This document shows, one piece after another, positions 33,610 to 43,860 of a stretch of DNA of 64,000 nt. The DNA is from Leptospira yanagawae serovar Saopaulo str. Sao Paulo = ATCC 700523. GTDB taxonomy: Bacteria; Spirochaetota; Leptospiria; Leptospirales; Leptospiraceae. The stretch is from the NCBI RefSeq assembly GCF_000332475.2, contig NZ_AOGX02000024.1, forward strand, positions 248,001 through 312,000. Reading direction: 5' to 3'. Each line of letters begins with the position of its first letter. The stretch's first letter is position 1. The notes under the pieces were generated by a model that was not told the DNA's origin, searched no databases, and saw only the letters and a list, made by a program, of their open reading frames with translations. The translations under genes were made by a program, and so were the position numbers.

Positions 33610-36600
33610 CTACACGTTTTCGATGGTCTCGAATTTGATTTTCTTTTTGTTTTTCGAGAATTCATCTTCGTAATCAGAGATATCCACTTCCAATCCTTCG
33701 GAGTCTTTGATGATGATGTCAAGTGCCAGACCTCTAAGTTCTTGAACAAGAACGTTGAATGATTCTGGAATCCCTGGTTTGATCGAGTGGATTCCTTTGA
33801 CAATCGCTTCGTAAATTCTCGCACGACCGAGCATATCATCCGACTTGATCGTGAGTAACTCTTGTAAGGTGTGTGATGCACCATAAGCCTCAAGAGCCCA
33901 AACTTCCATCTCACCGAGCCTTTGTCCCCCGAACTGCGCTTTACCACCGAGTGGTTGTTGCGTAACGAGTGAGTAAGGACCAGTGGACCTTGCGTGGATT
34001 TTGTCATCCACCAAGTGAGCCAGTTTCAACATATAAATGTATCCACAGAATACTTGGTTGATGAATTTTTCGCCCGTTCTTCCGTCGTATAACTGAAATT
34101 TGCTGTTTTCTGGTAATCCTGCTTTTTTGCAGAACTCATGAACGTCCCCTTCAGATGCTCCGTCAAACACAGGCGTTTCAAAATTGATTCCTAGTTTTTT
34201 CGCAGCGAAACCAAGTTGGGTTTCAAAAATCTGACCGAGGTTCATACGAGAAGGAACCCCAAGAGGGTTTAGGACGATATCAACCGGAGTTCCATCTTCC
34301 ATGTATGGCATATCTTCTTGTGCCATCACACGTGCAACTACCCCTTTGTTACCGTGACGTCCCGCCATCTTATCACCCACGAGGAGTTTCCGTTTACGAG
34401 CAACATACACTTTCACCATTTCTTCCACGCCAGCAGCGAGTTCATCGCCTGTCTCACGGGAATAACGTTTGATATCGATCACAGTTCCTTCAAAACCATT
34501 TGGCATACGAAGAGAAGAATCTCTCACTTCTTTTGCCTTCTCTCCAAAAATGGAGTGTAATAATTTATACTCTGGTGTGAGGTCGGTTTCTCCTTTTGGA
34601 GTCACCATACCCACAAGGATGTCACCTGGTTTCACTTCCGCACCGATCCGGATCACACCTGACTCATCCAAATCACGGAACGCTTTGTCCGAAAGGTTTG
34701 GAATGTCACGAGTGATTTGTTCTTGCCCAAGTTTGGTTTCCCGAGCTTGGATTTCGAACTCTTCAATGTGGATCGAAGAGAAAACATCATCTTTGATGAT
34801 GCGTTCTGAAATCAAAATCGCATCTTCGAAGTTGTATCCTTCCCAAGGCATAAATGCCACAAGAACGTTTCTCCCAAGAGCCAAGTAACCAGCGTCAGTG
34901 GATGGACCGTTTGCAAGGACAGTTCCTTTTTGCAGGATTTGTCCAAACTCACCGTATTTTTCCCCTTTGATGATTTGACCCGCAACAGGAGCACCCACTC
35001 CAATTTCCTGCCCTTCTTTGACAACAGCGAGGAATTGTACTTCCTCGGAGAGGTGGAGTTCATGGATTTCTTTTTCTCCATTGGGAGAAGTCACTTCAAT
35101 GCGTTCTTTGGAAACCTTACTCACCTTACCACCAGTTGTGGTGTGTAACATGGATACGTTTGGTTTTTGGTTAAAACAAGTACCTTGGTTGGTTTTTTTG
35201 AATTTAATGAGTGGGTAGTGGACAATCTCTTTGGATTGGTCTTCTTTGATCCAAACACCAGTCGCATCCACTTTGGAAACCACTCCATCTTTTTTGGCAA
35301 CGATACAAACCCCTGCGTCATAAGCCGCACGAGCTTCCATACCAGTTCCCACAAATGGAGCTTCTTCCGTAAGAAGAGGCACTGCTTGGCGTTGCATGTT
35401 GGAACCCATGAGCGCGCGGTTCGCGTCATCATGCTCAAGGAATGGGATGAGGGCCGTCGAAACGGACACCACTTGTAAAGGAGCAAGATCCATGTATTGG
35501 ATCTCAGATGGGCTACGGAAAGGGAAATCCCCTCTATGGCGCGTGGAGATGAGTTTGGAAGTGAATTCTCCCTTTTCATCCACAGCCGAACTTGACTGTG
35601 CCATGTAGTGGTATTCTTCTTTATCTGCAGTTAGGTATTCGACTTGTTTTTGGACCTTTCCGTTTTTCACAAGGCGGTATGGAGTTTCAATGAACCCATA
35701 GTCATTCACACGTGCAAAACTAGACATGGAAAGGATGAGACCAATGTTTGGACCTTCCGGTGTTTCAATTGGGCACATACGACCATAGTGAGAATAATGA
35801 ACGTCACGAACCTCAAAACCTGCTCGGTCACGAGAAAGACCTCCTGGTCCAAGAGCGTTTAACCTACGTTTGTGCGTTAGTTCCGCCAATGGATTGGTTT
35901 GGTCCATAAACTGAGATAGTTGCGAAGATCCAAAAAACTCATTGATCACAGCTGTGATTGGTTTGATGGAAATAAGAAGCTGCGGAGTTTGTTGTTCCGG
36001 TTCTTGAACGGTCATCCTTTCTTTGATGACTCGTTCCACTCTTGAGAATCCAAGTTTCAATTGGTTGGCAATGAGTTCTCCTACCGAACGGATCCTTCTG
36101 TTTCCTAAGTGGTCAATGTCGTCAGGGTAGTAGTTTTCCGCTTCCGACATGAGCATCACAAGGTAACGAACGGTTTCGATGATGTCTTGTTTTCTTAAAA
36201 CGCGATCATCTGCTTTTGAGAATTCTTTTGGATTGTTGAATTCAAATTTGCTATTGATTTTGTAACGGCCAACCACTCCCAAATCAAATGTTTTGTGGGA
36301 GAAAAAGAGTCGTTTTAGTTCCGCTTCTGCGTTTTCAATCGTAGAAGGTTCCCCTGGTCTCATAATGGTATGAAACTTTTTCACAGCATCTTCGTAGTCG
36401 TTGACACCGTCTTTTTCTAAGCAGTTGATGAGAACTGGATTGTCTTTTCCTTTTGGAAATTCGATGACATCCACTTCCTTCACCTTCATTTCACGAAGGA
36501 TGGAGATATTGTCTTCGTTGATTTTAGAACCAGCATCGAGCATTACCTCGCCTGTTTCCATATTGATGATATCAGCGATGGTTCGACGGCCAATGAGACG

Positions 36601-37296
36601 TTTGAGGTCTTTTGGATTGGCACCAGCGATTTTCATTTTGGATGAACCGTAGAAGAGGCGTAATACTTCTTCGTTGGTTCCCATACCCATTGCTTTTACA
36701 AGTAAGGTAGCTGGGAATTTTTTCTTACGGTCAATTTTGGCAACGAGGATCCCTTTGTTGTCCATTTCGAATTCCAACCAAGAACCTCGGTATGGAATCA
36801 CTCGAGCGGAAAAGGTATCTCGCACTTGGTCATAAGAAAAGAAAATACCAGGAGATCTGTGCAACTGGCTTACCACTACCCTTTCGGCACCATTGATGAT
36901 GAAAGTTCCGTGGTCAGTCATCACAGGAAGGTCACCCATATAGACAACTTGTTCGCGGATTTCGCCCGTGTCTTTGATGATGAGTCGGATGACTGCTTTT
37001 AGTGGAACCGCATAAGAAGAATCAGTGTCTTTACATTCTTGGGGATCGCGTTTCGGCTCACCCAAAACATAATGGCCATATTCCATGACCATATCGTTGT
37101 TTGGTGATTCAATTGGGAAGGATTCGCGGAATACCGCTTCCAACCCTTGGTTCAATCGTTTCGTCGGATCTTTCACTTCCGACTGGAGGAACCAATCAAA
37201 GGATTTTTTCTGTACGTAGATAAGATTAGGAAGTAAATTGAGGTCGGTAATTTTACCGAAATTTACCCGGTTTCTAATTTGCATTCGGGTATGCAT
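33610..37296 (-). CDS. rpoB: RNA polymerase beta subunit, Asn at the rifampicin position S531
   Basis: The 1228-aa protein (the first of two nearby ATGs is taken; the other is four codons later) contains the rifampicin cluster [20 protein letters not shown] followed by [11 protein letters not shown]. Codon AAC at 35857-35859 puts Asn at residue 480, the position equivalent to E. coli Ser531. The C-terminal blocks [20 protein letters not shown] are normal. It is separated from rplL by an attenuator-like hairpin. Confidence 0.99.
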   Translation of the reverse strand: MHTRMQIRNRVNFGKITDLNLLPNLIYVQKKSFDWFLQSEVKDPTKRLNQGLEAVFRESFPIESPNNDMVMEYGHYVLGEPKRDPQECKDTDSSYAVPLKAVIRLIIKDTGEIREQVVYMGDLPVMTDHGTFIINGAERVVVSQLHRSPGIFFSYDQVRDTFSARVIPYRGSWLEFEMDNKGILVAKIDRKKKFPATLLVKAMGMGTNEEVLRLFYGSSKMKIAGANPKDLKRLIGRRTIADIINMETGEVMLDAGSKINEDNISILREMKVKEVDVIEFPKGKDNPVLINCLEKDGVNDYEDAVKKFHTIMRPGEPSTIENAEAELKRLFFSHKTFDLGVVGRYKINSKFEFNNPKEFSKADDRVLRKQDIIETVRYLVMLMSEAENYYPDDIDHLGNRRIRSVGELIANQLKLGFSRVERVIKERMTVQEPEQQTPQLLISIKPITAVINEFFGSSQLSQFMDQTNPLAELTHKRRLNALGPGGLSRDRAGFEVRDVHYSHYGRMCPIETPEGPNIGLILSMSSFARVNDYGFIETPYRLVKNGKVQKQVEYLTADKEEYHYMAQSSSAVDEKGEFTSKLISTRHRGDFPFRSPSEIQYMDLAPLQVVSVSTALIPFLEHDDANRALMGSNMQRQAVPLLTEEAPFVGTGMEARAAYDAGVCIVAKKDGVVSKVDATGVWIKEDQSKEIVHYPLIKFKKTNQGTCFNQKPNVSMLHTTTGGKVSKVSKERIEVTSPNGEKEIHELHLSEEVQFLAVVKEGQEIGVGAPVAGQIIKGEKYGEFGQILQKGTVLANGPSTDAGYLALGRNVLVAFMPWEGYNFEDAILISERIIKDDVFSSIHIEEFEIQARETKLGQEQITRDIPNLSDKAFRDLDESGVIRIGAEVKPGDILVGMVTPKGETDLTPEYKLLHSIFGEKAKEVRDSSLRMPNGFEGTVIDIKRYSRETGDELAAGVEEMVKVYVARKRKLLVGDKMAGRHGNKGVVARVMAQEDMPYMEDGTPVDIVLNPLGVPSRMNLGQIFETQLGFAAKKLGINFETPVFDGASEGDVHEFCKKAGLPENSKFQLYDGRTGEKFINQVFCGYIYMLKLAHLVDDKIHARSTGPYSLVTQQPLGGKAQFGGQRLGEMEVWALEAYGASHTLQELLTIKSDDMLGRARIYEAIVKGIHSIKPGIPESFNVLVQELRGLALDIIIKDSEGLEVDISDYEDEFSKNKKKIKFETIENV

Positions 37297-37344
37297 GGAA
37301 TACTCTCCCTAGAGACGTCAAAATAATAGATGGTATGATAAACG

Positions 37345-37385
37345 AAAAAATAGAGGTGGGGACGCCTACGGCCTCCCTGCCTCTA
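37345..37385 (-). terminator. Attenuator-like hairpin between rplL and rpoB
   Basis: On the minus strand a composite stem (TAGAGG/CCTCTA outer, GGGA/TCCC middle, GCC/GGC inner, with a 2x2 mismatch) is followed by ATTTTTT. It lies 60 bases before the rpoB start. In E. coli a partial terminator at the same spot lowers rpoBC relative to ribosomal proteins; the same role is inferred here. Confidence 0.75.
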
Positions 37386-37421
37386 AGTTTTTGAAGACTG
37401 GGTTTAAAAATTGGCAACCGA

Positions 37422-37805
37422 TTAACCGGCAGCAGCAACTTCTACTTGAGCCCCAACACCTTCGAGTTTTTTCTTAATATCAGCAGCTTCGTCTTTAGAA
37501 ACCCCTTCTTTCACTGATTTTCCACCAGCTTCTACAAGAGTTTTCGCATCTGCCAATCCAAGACCAGTGATTTCGCGAACGAGTTTAATAACGTCGATCT
37601 TTTTGTCACCGTGTGCTTTCAAGATAACATTGAAAGTTGCTGGTTCTTCAGCAGCAGCAGCGCCACCACCTGCACCCGCAACAGCCGCTACCGCAACCGG
37701 TGCAGCAGCAGAAATCCCGAATTTCTCCTCCATCTTTTTCACTAGGTCAGCAGCCTGAACTAATGTAAGACTTCCAATTTGTTCTAATAGCGCGTCAACA
37801 GACAT
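37422..37805 (-). CDS. rplL: 50S ribosomal protein L7/L12
   Basis: 127 aa. N-terminal dimerisation part, an Ala/Gly-rich hinge ([16 protein letters not shown]) and a C-terminal domain with [20 protein letters not shown]. It binds elongation factors on the ribosome stalk. Paired with rplJ. Confidence 0.98.
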   Translation of the reverse strand: MSVDALLEQIGSLTLVQAADLVKKMEEKFGISAAAPVAVAAVAGAGGGAAAAEEPATFNVILKAHGDKKIDVIKLVREITGLGLADAKTLVEAGGKSVKEGVSKDEAADIKKKLEGVGAQVEVAAAG

Positions 37806-37840
37806 CTATATTCTCCTTATCCTACTAATCACTATGATTA

Positions 37841-38374
37841 CTATTTGCCGTTTTTCTCGGCTACAGCATTGATGGCGCGTGCCAATGATGCCATGATTTG
37901 ATTGATTCCAGAAGCAATTTGCGTTGCAGGAGCATTGATCCCACGAGCCACTTGCGCAAGAAGTTCTTGTTTGGACGGAAGTCCAGCAATCGCTTCTACT
38001 CCAGACTTACCCAAAACCTCACCGTCCATATAGCCAGTTTTGATTTCGAGTTCCTTCTTATCTTTTGCAAAGTCCTTACATACTTTTGCTACTGCTGGAA
38101 GTGCATCCAGAGAGAAAATCGCTGCAAGTGGTCCTTTGTAAACATCTCCAAAGTCAATGGAGTTGTTTTTATGTTCAGAAGACTCTTTTAATGCACGGAG
38201 GAAAAGGTTGTTTTTGATTACCTTCATCTCCGATCCTTCCTTGCGAAGTTTCGCACGAAGGTTGGACATATCTTCAACAGTTAAACCGCTGTAAGATGCT
38301 AAAATAAAGTTAGGTCGTTTTTCCAAACGACTCTTTAGTTCAGATACTGCTTCAATTTTAGATGGATTTGCCAT
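37841..38374 (-). CDS. rplJ: 50S ribosomal protein L10
   Basis: 177 aa. [20 protein letters not shown], then [13 protein letters not shown], are typical of L10, which anchors L7/L12 on the ribosome. It follows rplA by 12 bases. Confidence 0.96.
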   Translation of the reverse strand: MANPSKIEAVSELKSRLEKRPNFILASYSGLTVEDMSNLRAKLRKEGSEMKVIKNNLFLRALKESSEHKNNSIDFGDVYKGPLAAIFSLDALPAVAKVCKDFAKDKKELEIKTGYMDGEVLGKSGVEAIAGLPSKQELLAQVARGINAPATQIASGINQIMASLARAINAVAEKNGK

Positions 38375-38386
38375 GTTTCTTACTCG

Positions 38387-39079
38387 TTATATGTTCGCGT
38401 TTACTAGTTCTTTTACATCGACTTTGACGCCGATTCCCATAGTCGCTGCTACTGAGAAAGACTTGAGGTAATCACCTTTCGCATCGGAAGGTTTGTCTTT
38501 CATAAGAGCCGCAACAACAGCATTGATGTTGTCAGAAAGTTTGTCGTCAGAGAAGGAACATTTCCCTACTCCTAAATGAACCACTCCCCCTTTGTCAGGG
38601 CGGTATTCAATTCGACCAGCTTTCAATTCTTTCACTGCTTTTGATACATCAGTAGTCACTGTTCCCGCTTTTGGTTTTGGCATAAGGCCTTTACGACCAA
38701 GAACTGGTCCAAGTTTACCCACTTCCTTCATCATATCAGGTGTCGCCACACAAGCATCAAAATCAGTCCAACCACCAGATACTTTCTCGATTAAGTCCAT
38801 ATCACCGACGAAATCAGCACCAGCCTCTCTCGCTTCGTTTTGTTTGTCTCCTTTGCAGAAAACCAAAACTTTGATGGTTTTTCCTGTTCCGTGTGGAAGA
38901 GAAATTGTCCCTCTTACGTTTTGAAGAGATTTATAATTGATTTTTGTCGAGATCTCTAAAGTTCCGTCGAACTTTGAGTAACTGGTCGCTTTCGCTAAAC
39001 CGACTGCCTCACCAAGGGTATAAACCTTTGTGCGATCGACTTTTTCTTTGAGTTGGATGTACTTTTTGCCGCGTTTCAT
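38387..39079 (-). CDS. rplA: 50S ribosomal protein L1
   Basis: 230 aa from the ATG complementary to 39077-39079: MKRGKKYIQLKEKVDRTKVY. The frame continues upstream into rplK but without homology. It contains GRKGLMPKPKAGTVT and the KGGVVHLGVGKCSF block. L1 forms the mobile stalk near the E site. Confidence 0.96.
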   Translation of the reverse strand: MKRGKKYIQLKEKVDRTKVYTLGEAVGLAKATSYSKFDGTLEISTKINYKSLQNVRGTISLPHGTGKTIKVLVFCKGDKQNEAREAGADFVGDMDLIEKVSGGWTDFDACVATPDMMKEVGKLGPVLGRKGLMPKPKAGTVTTDVSKAVKELKAGRIEYRPDKGGVVHLGVGKCSFSDDKLSDNINAVVAALMKDKPSDAKGDYLKSFSVAATMGIGVKVDVKELVNANI

Positions 39080-39104
39080 GACTTCGGTTCCCGTTTCTTT
39101 ATGA

Positions 39105-39530
39105 TTACTCGACGTTAACACCCATGGAACGGCATGTTCCAGCAATGATCTTCACTGCTGCATCCATATCGTTTGCATTGAGGTCTTCCATCTTCGTTTT
39201 TGCAATTTCTTCTAGTTGTGCGCGTTTGATTGTACCCACTTTCACAGTATGTGGAGTGGCAGACCCACCTTGGAGTCCAAGTGCCTTCATGACAAGAAGT
39301 GCAGCAGGAGGAGATTTTGTGACGAATGTAAAACTTCTATCAGAATAAACAGTGATCACCACCGGGAGTTTGAGTCCCATTTGGTTTTTAGATCTCTCGT
39401 TGAACTGTTTACAAAATTCCATAATATTGAGTCCGGCCTGACCAAGTGCAGGTCCTACCGGAGGAGCCGGGTTTGCTTTCCCTGCTTCTACTTGGAGTTT
39501 AATTTGTTTTACTACTTTCTTTGCAGCCAT
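39105..39530 (-). CDS. rplK: 50S ribosomal protein L11
   Basis: 141 aa. [40 protein letters not shown] and the C-terminal [12 protein letters not shown] identify L11, part of the GTPase-associated centre. Confidence 0.98.
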   Translation of the reverse strand: MAAKKVVKQIKLQVEAGKANPAPPVGPALGQAGLNIMEFCKQFNERSKNQMGLKLPVVITVYSDRSFTFVTKSPPAALLVMKALGLQGGSATPHTVKVGTIKRAQLEEIAKTKMEDLNANDMDAAVKIIAGTCRSMGVNVE

Positions 39531-39569
39531 CTCGTTTCAAGTTCCTTACTAAAAGTCAATCTATCAGTT

Positions 39570-40124
39570 CTATTGTTCCGATTTTACTTGGAGGTAATCC
39601 AACTCCACTGGAGTGGATCTTCCGAAAATTTCGACTCGGACACGAAGCCTTCCCTTATCAGGAAAGATTTCATCTACGAGGCCTGTGAAATTAGCAAACG
39701 GACCATCTATAATTTTTAATGTCTCACCCACTTTGAAAAGGAAACGTGGTCTCGAAACTTCTTCCGATTCAACATTTCCAACATCACTGAAGAGATTTTT
39801 AATCTCATCAAGAGAAAGTGGTTCCGGACCTTTTCCTTTTCCACCTACAAACGTAGACACGGAAGGTAAGTTCTGGATTTTAAACCGAAGGTCATCGGTC
39901 ATATTCATCTCAACAAGAACATAACCCGGCATGAGTTTTTTCTTTGTGACCTTTTTTTTGCCGTTTTTCATTTCGGCAACTTCCATTGAAGGAATTTTCA
40001 CTGAAAAGATTTGGTCTTCCAGTTTTTGTTGTTGGACCATCTTCTCAATGTTTGTCTTCACCTTATTCTCGTGACCGGAATAAGTCTGAAGCACATACCA
40101 TTTTTTATCTAAAGAATCGCCCAC
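39570..40124 (-). CDS. nusG: Transcription termination/antitermination factor NusG
   Basis: 184 aa starting at the GTG complementary to 40122-40124 (VGDSLDKKWYVLQTYSGHEN), with a purine-rich TAGGTAGGGAA just upstream. The open frame extends upstream across secE but without homology. The NGN domain (KLMPGYVLVEMNMTDD) and the C-terminal KOW domain (DGPFANFTGLVDEIFPDKGR) are clear. It follows secE by eight bases. Confidence 0.95.
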   Translation of the reverse strand: MGDSLDKKWYVLQTYSGHENKVKTNIEKMVQQQKLEDQIFSVKIPSMEVAEMKNGKKKVTKKKLMPGYVLVEMNMTDDLRFKIQNLPSVSTFVGGKGKGPEPLSLDEIKNLFSDVGNVESEEVSRPRFLFKVGETLKIIDGPFANFTGLVDEIFPDKGRLRVRVEIFGRSTPVELDYLQVKSEQ

Positions 40125-40132
40125 TTCCCTAC

Positions 40133-40321
40133 CTATGTTCCTAATGCCCAGAACCACTTTAACAGTTTCAAGAATACAAAATCCGAAGCTGATAAAAATA
40201 GGGAAAAGATAAATACTGTAACTAGGACTACAACGGTAGAACTCACCACTTCTTGGCGCGTTGGCCAATGTACTTTTTCAAGTTCTGCTTTACATTCCTG
40301 AATGAAACTCGTAGCTTTCAT
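40133..40321 (-). CDS. secE: Protein translocase subunit SecE
   Basis: 62 aa, a minimal single-span SecE: amphipathic [20 protein letters not shown], then one hydrophobic segment ([15 protein letters not shown]). It pairs with SecY encoded 25 kb downstream in the same array. First protein gene of the array, just after tRNA-Trp. Confidence 0.96.
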   Translation of the reverse strand: MKATSFIQECKAELEKVHWPTRQEVVSSTVVVLVTVFIFSLFLSASDFVFLKLLKWFWALGT

Positions 40322-40360
40322 TGATCCTTGTCCTGTTCTCTAATTCTATATTCCGTAGTT

Positions 40361-40434
<74 letters not shown>

Positions 40435-40439
40435 AAACA

Positions 40440-40513
<74 letters not shown>

Positions 40514-40559
40514 ACGTTTCCCACCCAAGCGCGGGTTTCCAAGCGAGGCTAGGTTTTTT

Positions 40560-40589
40560 ACACTATTTTAAATGAGGCTCATTGGTCAA
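40560..40589 (-). promoter_or_regulatory. Candidate promoter for tRNA-Thr/tRNA-Trp/secE array
   Basis: On the minus strand a -35-like TTGACC (40584-40589) is followed after 18 bases by TAGTGT (40560-40565), about 49 bases before the tRNA-Thr 5' end. A GC-rich stretch follows the -10. The -10 match is only moderate. Confidence 0.4.
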
Positions 40590-40724
40590 TGGAAAATGAG
40601 TTTATTTCCTGGAATTGATGAAAAAACAGGAAAAATGGTGAATTTCCCTTGTGATTTTAGTTGTGGATTTCCCGGTTCGATAATAGAACCATGTGGGAAA
40701 CACCCACCGCATAAGGAATGATTC

Positions 40725-41417
40725 GTGGCGAAACCGTTTATAGAATTAGAAGCACAAATTCCCGATTTAGTAAAGGCAAAATCTAAAATTGTCGTCCGCT
40801 CTTCTCGGATGAATCGCCAACTCGAACAGTATGTGCTGGGACTCATCACGAACATTTTACTCGAAGTGGGCCAGTCCCAATTTGTGGAGATGCTGTATAC
40901 GATCTCCAAAGAACTTACGATCAACGGAATCAAAGCCAACCAAAAACGAGTTTTCTTTGAAGACGAAGGTCTTGATATCACAGACGAAACTGACTATTTC
41001 AAAGGGATCAAAGAGTATTCCAAAAAGTTTTCGGAAAAAATGGCAGATGAATATGGAAAACGATGCCTTGCCCGTGGAGTGTATGTGCAAATCAAATTCC
41101 ATTACGGTTTGGATGGCCTCCTTGTGGAAGTGACAAACAACACCCCCGTGATCAAAACCGAAGAAGTTCGGATGCGAGAAAAAATGAAAAAGTCCATGGG
41201 TTATAATGACATCGCTGAATTTTATATGGACAATATGGACAATACGGAGGGTGCAGGACTTGGAATTGCCCTCATCATGATCCTACTCAAAAACGAAGGA
41301 GTAGATCCCAATTTATTTCGAATCATCACCCACGAAGATAGAACTGTTGCAAGAGTTGAAATCCCATTTAACGACAATTATGTGTCGTTTCGTAGTGCGG
41401 AACTTGCAGAGATTTAA
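40725..41417 (+). CDS. Stand-alone GHKL (histidine-kinase-like) ATPase domain protein
   Basis: The 230-aa protein begins with GTG at 40725 after an AAGGA-type Shine-Dalgarno. It shows an N-box-like helix KELTINGIKAN (62-72), a G1-like position with Asn-Asn rather than Asp-Gly (LVEVTNNTPV, 133-142) and a G2-like loop GAGLGIALI (177-185). There is no H-box, receiver or membrane segment. Such single ATPase domains act as anti-sigma-type kinases or as sensor parts; here the partner is unknown. Divergent from the secE array. Confidence 0.65.
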   Translation: MAKPFIELEAQIPDLVKAKSKIVVRSSRMNRQLEQYVLGLITNILLEVGQSQFVEMLYTISKELTINGIKANQKRVFFEDEGLDITDETDYFKGIKEYSKKFSEKMADEYGKRCLARGVYVQIKFHYGLDGLLVEVTNNTPVIKTEEVRMREKMKKSMGYNDIAEFYMDNMDNTEGAGLGIALIMILLKNEGVDPNLFRIITHEDRTVARVEIPFNDNYVSFRSAELAEI

Positions 41418-41490
41418 TTCGTTTTTCACCCTCCCCTAATGATTTAGTTTTGTATCGACCTAGGTTCCACTGTTTTTGAAACTGGTGGAC

Positions 41491-42258
41491 ATGGAACTAA
41501 AAGGTGCAAACATTCTTGTCACTGGCTCTGCTGGTGGACTCGGAAAGGCAATGGCTTACCGATTGGGTAAGTCAGGTGCCAATATCATTCTCTCAGACAT
41601 CCAAAAAGATTTATTGGACGAAACCGTCTCCCTCTTTCAAAAAGAAGGGATCAAAACCAAAGGCATTGTTGCCAATGTGGCCAAAGAAGAAGACTGTATC
41701 CGACTTATGGACGAAGCAGCCGCTTTCCAAGGAAGCCTAGATGTTGCCATTTTGAACGCTGGGATTTTACGTGATGGGCTCCTTGTCCGAGTCGACAAAG
41801 AAACTGGCAAAGTGAAAGGAAAGATGGGCATCGACCAGTGGCAATCTGTCATCGATGTCAACTTAACGGGAGTCTTCTTAACAGGTAGAGAAGCTGCTGC
41901 CAAAATGGTGGAACAAAAAAAGGGTGTCATCATCCCCATTGCATCCATTGCCATGCACGGGAATTCAGGACAAACCAATTATAGTGCCGCAAAAGCGGGT
42001 GTTGCCGCGATGACTGTCACTTGGTCCAAAGAACTTGCCAAGTATGGAATCCGCGTGGCGGGAATTGCTCCAGGGTTTATCGGAACCGAGATGGTTTTAA
42101 AAGACATGAACCCAGAAGCACTCGCAAAATGGAAATCCATCATCCCAGTGGGAAGACTTGGAGAACCAGATGAAATTGCTTCCACTGCAGAATTCATCAT
42201 CATGAATGATTTAGTCACGGGAGTGGTATTAGAAATTTCAGGTGGAGTACGAATCTAA
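41491..42258 (+). CDS. Short-chain dehydrogenase, FabG-like 3-oxoacyl-reductase
   Basis: 255 aa from the ATG at 41491 (an in-frame TTG at 41476 is open but less likely). Classic SDR features: cofactor loop [13 protein letters not shown], and catalytic Ser with Tyr-x3-Lys in NYSAAKAG, then the [10 protein letters not shown] block. The similarity to FabG suggests reduction of a 3-oxoacyl thioester, but SDR substrates cannot be assigned from motifs alone. It is followed by a clear terminator. Confidence 0.85.
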   Translation: MELKGANILVTGSAGGLGKAMAYRLGKSGANIILSDIQKDLLDETVSLFQKEGIKTKGIVANVAKEEDCIRLMDEAAAFQGSLDVAILNAGILRDGLLVRVDKETGKVKGKMGIDQWQSVIDVNLTGVFLTGREAAAKMVEQKKGVIIPIASIAMHGNSGQTNYSAAKAGVAAMTVTWSKELAKYGIRVAGIAPGFIGTEMVLKDMNPEALAKWKSIIPVGRLGEPDEIASTAEFIIMNDLVTGVVLEISGGVRI

Positions 42259-42271
42259 CTTCGATTAAATC

Positions 42272-42313
42272 TTTTTTGCCTCTTTTTATAGCAGAGGAGG
42301 CAAAAAATTTTTT
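42272..42313 (+). terminator. Intrinsic terminator after the FabG-like gene
   Basis: An 11-bp stem (TTTTTTGCCTC, 42272-42282, with GAGGCAAAAAA, 42297-42307) and a 14-base loop are followed by six Ts. Confidence 0.8.
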
Positions 42314-42417
42314 GATATATTGCTCAGTCAATTGATCATTTTTTTGATCCCAAGTAAATTTTTCGTATGTAATTTGAGGATGCTTTCGTCATAAGGATAT
42401 AACGGAAATCCTTACCG

Positions 42418-42717
42418 ATGAAAATAAAAACAGAACTTTCGAAACAACAATTGGAACAAGCGATTAAAGGTATTCAAGGCATTGCCCACCCAATTCGTTT
42501 GCTCATCCTTTACACTTTGGCCAAAGAAGAAAAAACCGTTGGCGAACTTGTTGAACTATTAGGAACCAGCCAATCAGCTGCCTCACAACACTTAAGCAAA
42601 ATGAAAAACAATGGTATCTTGGAATCGAGAAAATCTTCGAACCAAGTGTTCTATCGTTTGAAAGATGCCAAGTTTAAGGACCTCATCCAAACCATTGTAA
42701 AAGTGTATAAAAAGTAA
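42418..42717 (+). CDS. ArsR-family winged-helix transcriptional regulator
   Basis: 99 aa. The central helix-turn-helix reads LLGTSQSAASQHLSKMKNNG, followed by a wing (ESRKSSNQVFYRLKD). No metal-binding CxC motif is visible, so it may not be a metal sensor. A TTGATCA palindrome lies upstream near 42335, a possible operator. It ends three bases from convergent hldD. Confidence 0.85.
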   Translation: MKIKTELSKQQLEQAIKGIQGIAHPIRLLILYTLAKEEKTVGELVELLGTSQSAASQHLSKMKNNGILESRKSSNQVFYRLKDAKFKDLIQTIVKVYKK

Positions 42718-42720
42718 GCA

Positions 42721-43692
42721 TTATTTCGCTTCGAGTTCTAAGAGGCGAACATATTCCTGAATAGCATCCTGGAGGTTTGTAAAACCAAAGGGATAACCTA
42801 CTTTGGTTAATTTGTCCATGTCTGCGCAGGTATAGTATTGGTATTTGCCTTTAAGAGAATCTGGCATATCCACATACTCAATGTTTACTTGTGTTTTCAT
42901 GGCTTGGAAGAGTGCGGAAGCCAAATCATTCCACGTTTCCGCCATTCCCCTGCCCACATTGTACAATCCGTACTTCCGTTCACTGAGTAAATAAATGCTA
43001 ATCTTACTTGCATCTTTTACATAGAGGAAATCACGTTTTTGTTCCCCATCTTTGTATTCTGGTTTGTATGATTTAAAAAGTTTGAGTTTTCCTGTATCTC
43101 GGATTTGTTCATATCCTTTGAGAACTAAACTTCTCATCTCTCCCTTATGAGCTTCTCCATATCCGAACACATTAAAGTATTTTAGGCCAACGAGTTTGTC
43201 TGCAATCTTTGTTTTTTTGGCATACAAATCAAAAAGATGTTTGGAATACCCGTACATATTGAGTGGTTTTAAATTTTCGATGGGAGCTTTGTCGTCATAA
43301 CCAAATTCCCCTTCTCCATAGGTAGCTGCACTTGATGCATATAAAAAAGGAATGTTCCTTCCGACGGCAAATTCTGCCAGTTTTCTCGTATAATGGAAGT
43401 TATTTTCCATTAAATAAGAGGCATCTTTTTCTGTGGTAGCAGAACAAGCACCTAGGTGGTAGATCTCTGAAATTTCTGAAAGGATGGGATGACCCGAATC
43501 CAAAAAAGATGCAAACTGGTTTTTTTCATAATAGTCTGAAAAAAAATTCCTCTGGAGGTTTTTCCATTTTTCGGATGTTCCCAAATGGTCTACGACTAAG
43601 ATGTCCGTATTTCCATTATGATTTAGATCTTCAATGATTTGTGAGCCGATAAGACCCGCACCGCCAGTGACTAAGGTGAGTTTTTTTGCCAT
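42721..43692 (-). CDS. hldD: ADP-L-glycero-D-manno-heptose 6-epimerase
   Basis: 323 aa, extended SDR. Cofactor loop TGGAGLIGS (9-17), the HldD-type HLGACSATTEKDASYLMENN, the active-site SSAATYG and Tyr-x3-Lys in YGYSK, and the heptose-enzyme block EYKDGEQKRDFLYVKD. It makes the heptose nucleotide for lipopolysaccharide core, fitting the glycan genes further along. Confidence 0.92.
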   Translation of the reverse strand: MAKKLTLVTGGAGLIGSQIIEDLNHNGNTDILVVDHLGTSEKWKNLQRNFFSDYYEKNQFASFLDSGHPILSEISEIYHLGACSATTEKDASYLMENNFHYTRKLAEFAVGRNIPFLYASSAATYGEGEFGYDDKAPIENLKPLNMYGYSKHLFDLYAKKTKIADKLVGLKYFNVFGYGEAHKGEMRSLVLKGYEQIRDTGKLKLFKSYKPEYKDGEQKRDFLYVKDASKISIYLLSERKYGLYNVGRGMAETWNDLASALFQAMKTQVNIEYVDMPDSLKGKYQYYTCADMDKLTKVGYPFGFTNLQDAIQEYVRLLELEAK

Positions 43693-43860
43693 TTCTCTGA
43701 TGATACTTTTTTTTTAAGAGATTCTATCTATCAACTTTTCTCTTCGATTTTGGAAAAGATTTATCTATGCAAGGGAACTTCATTCCTTTCAGACAAAACC
43801 AAAAAGGTGATCGCATTTCCGTGCATACGAAAAAACGAAAAAGAATCCCCCAAAAACCGT

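Noticed and set aside
38387..39145. RplA starting 22 codons earlier
   Set aside because: The extra residues overlap the end of rplK and are unlike any L1; MKRGKKY is the natural start.
39570..40268. NusG with a 48-residue N-terminal extension
   Set aside because: The extra part is the shadow of secE in another frame; the family starts at the GTG at 40124 with a ribosome-binding site.
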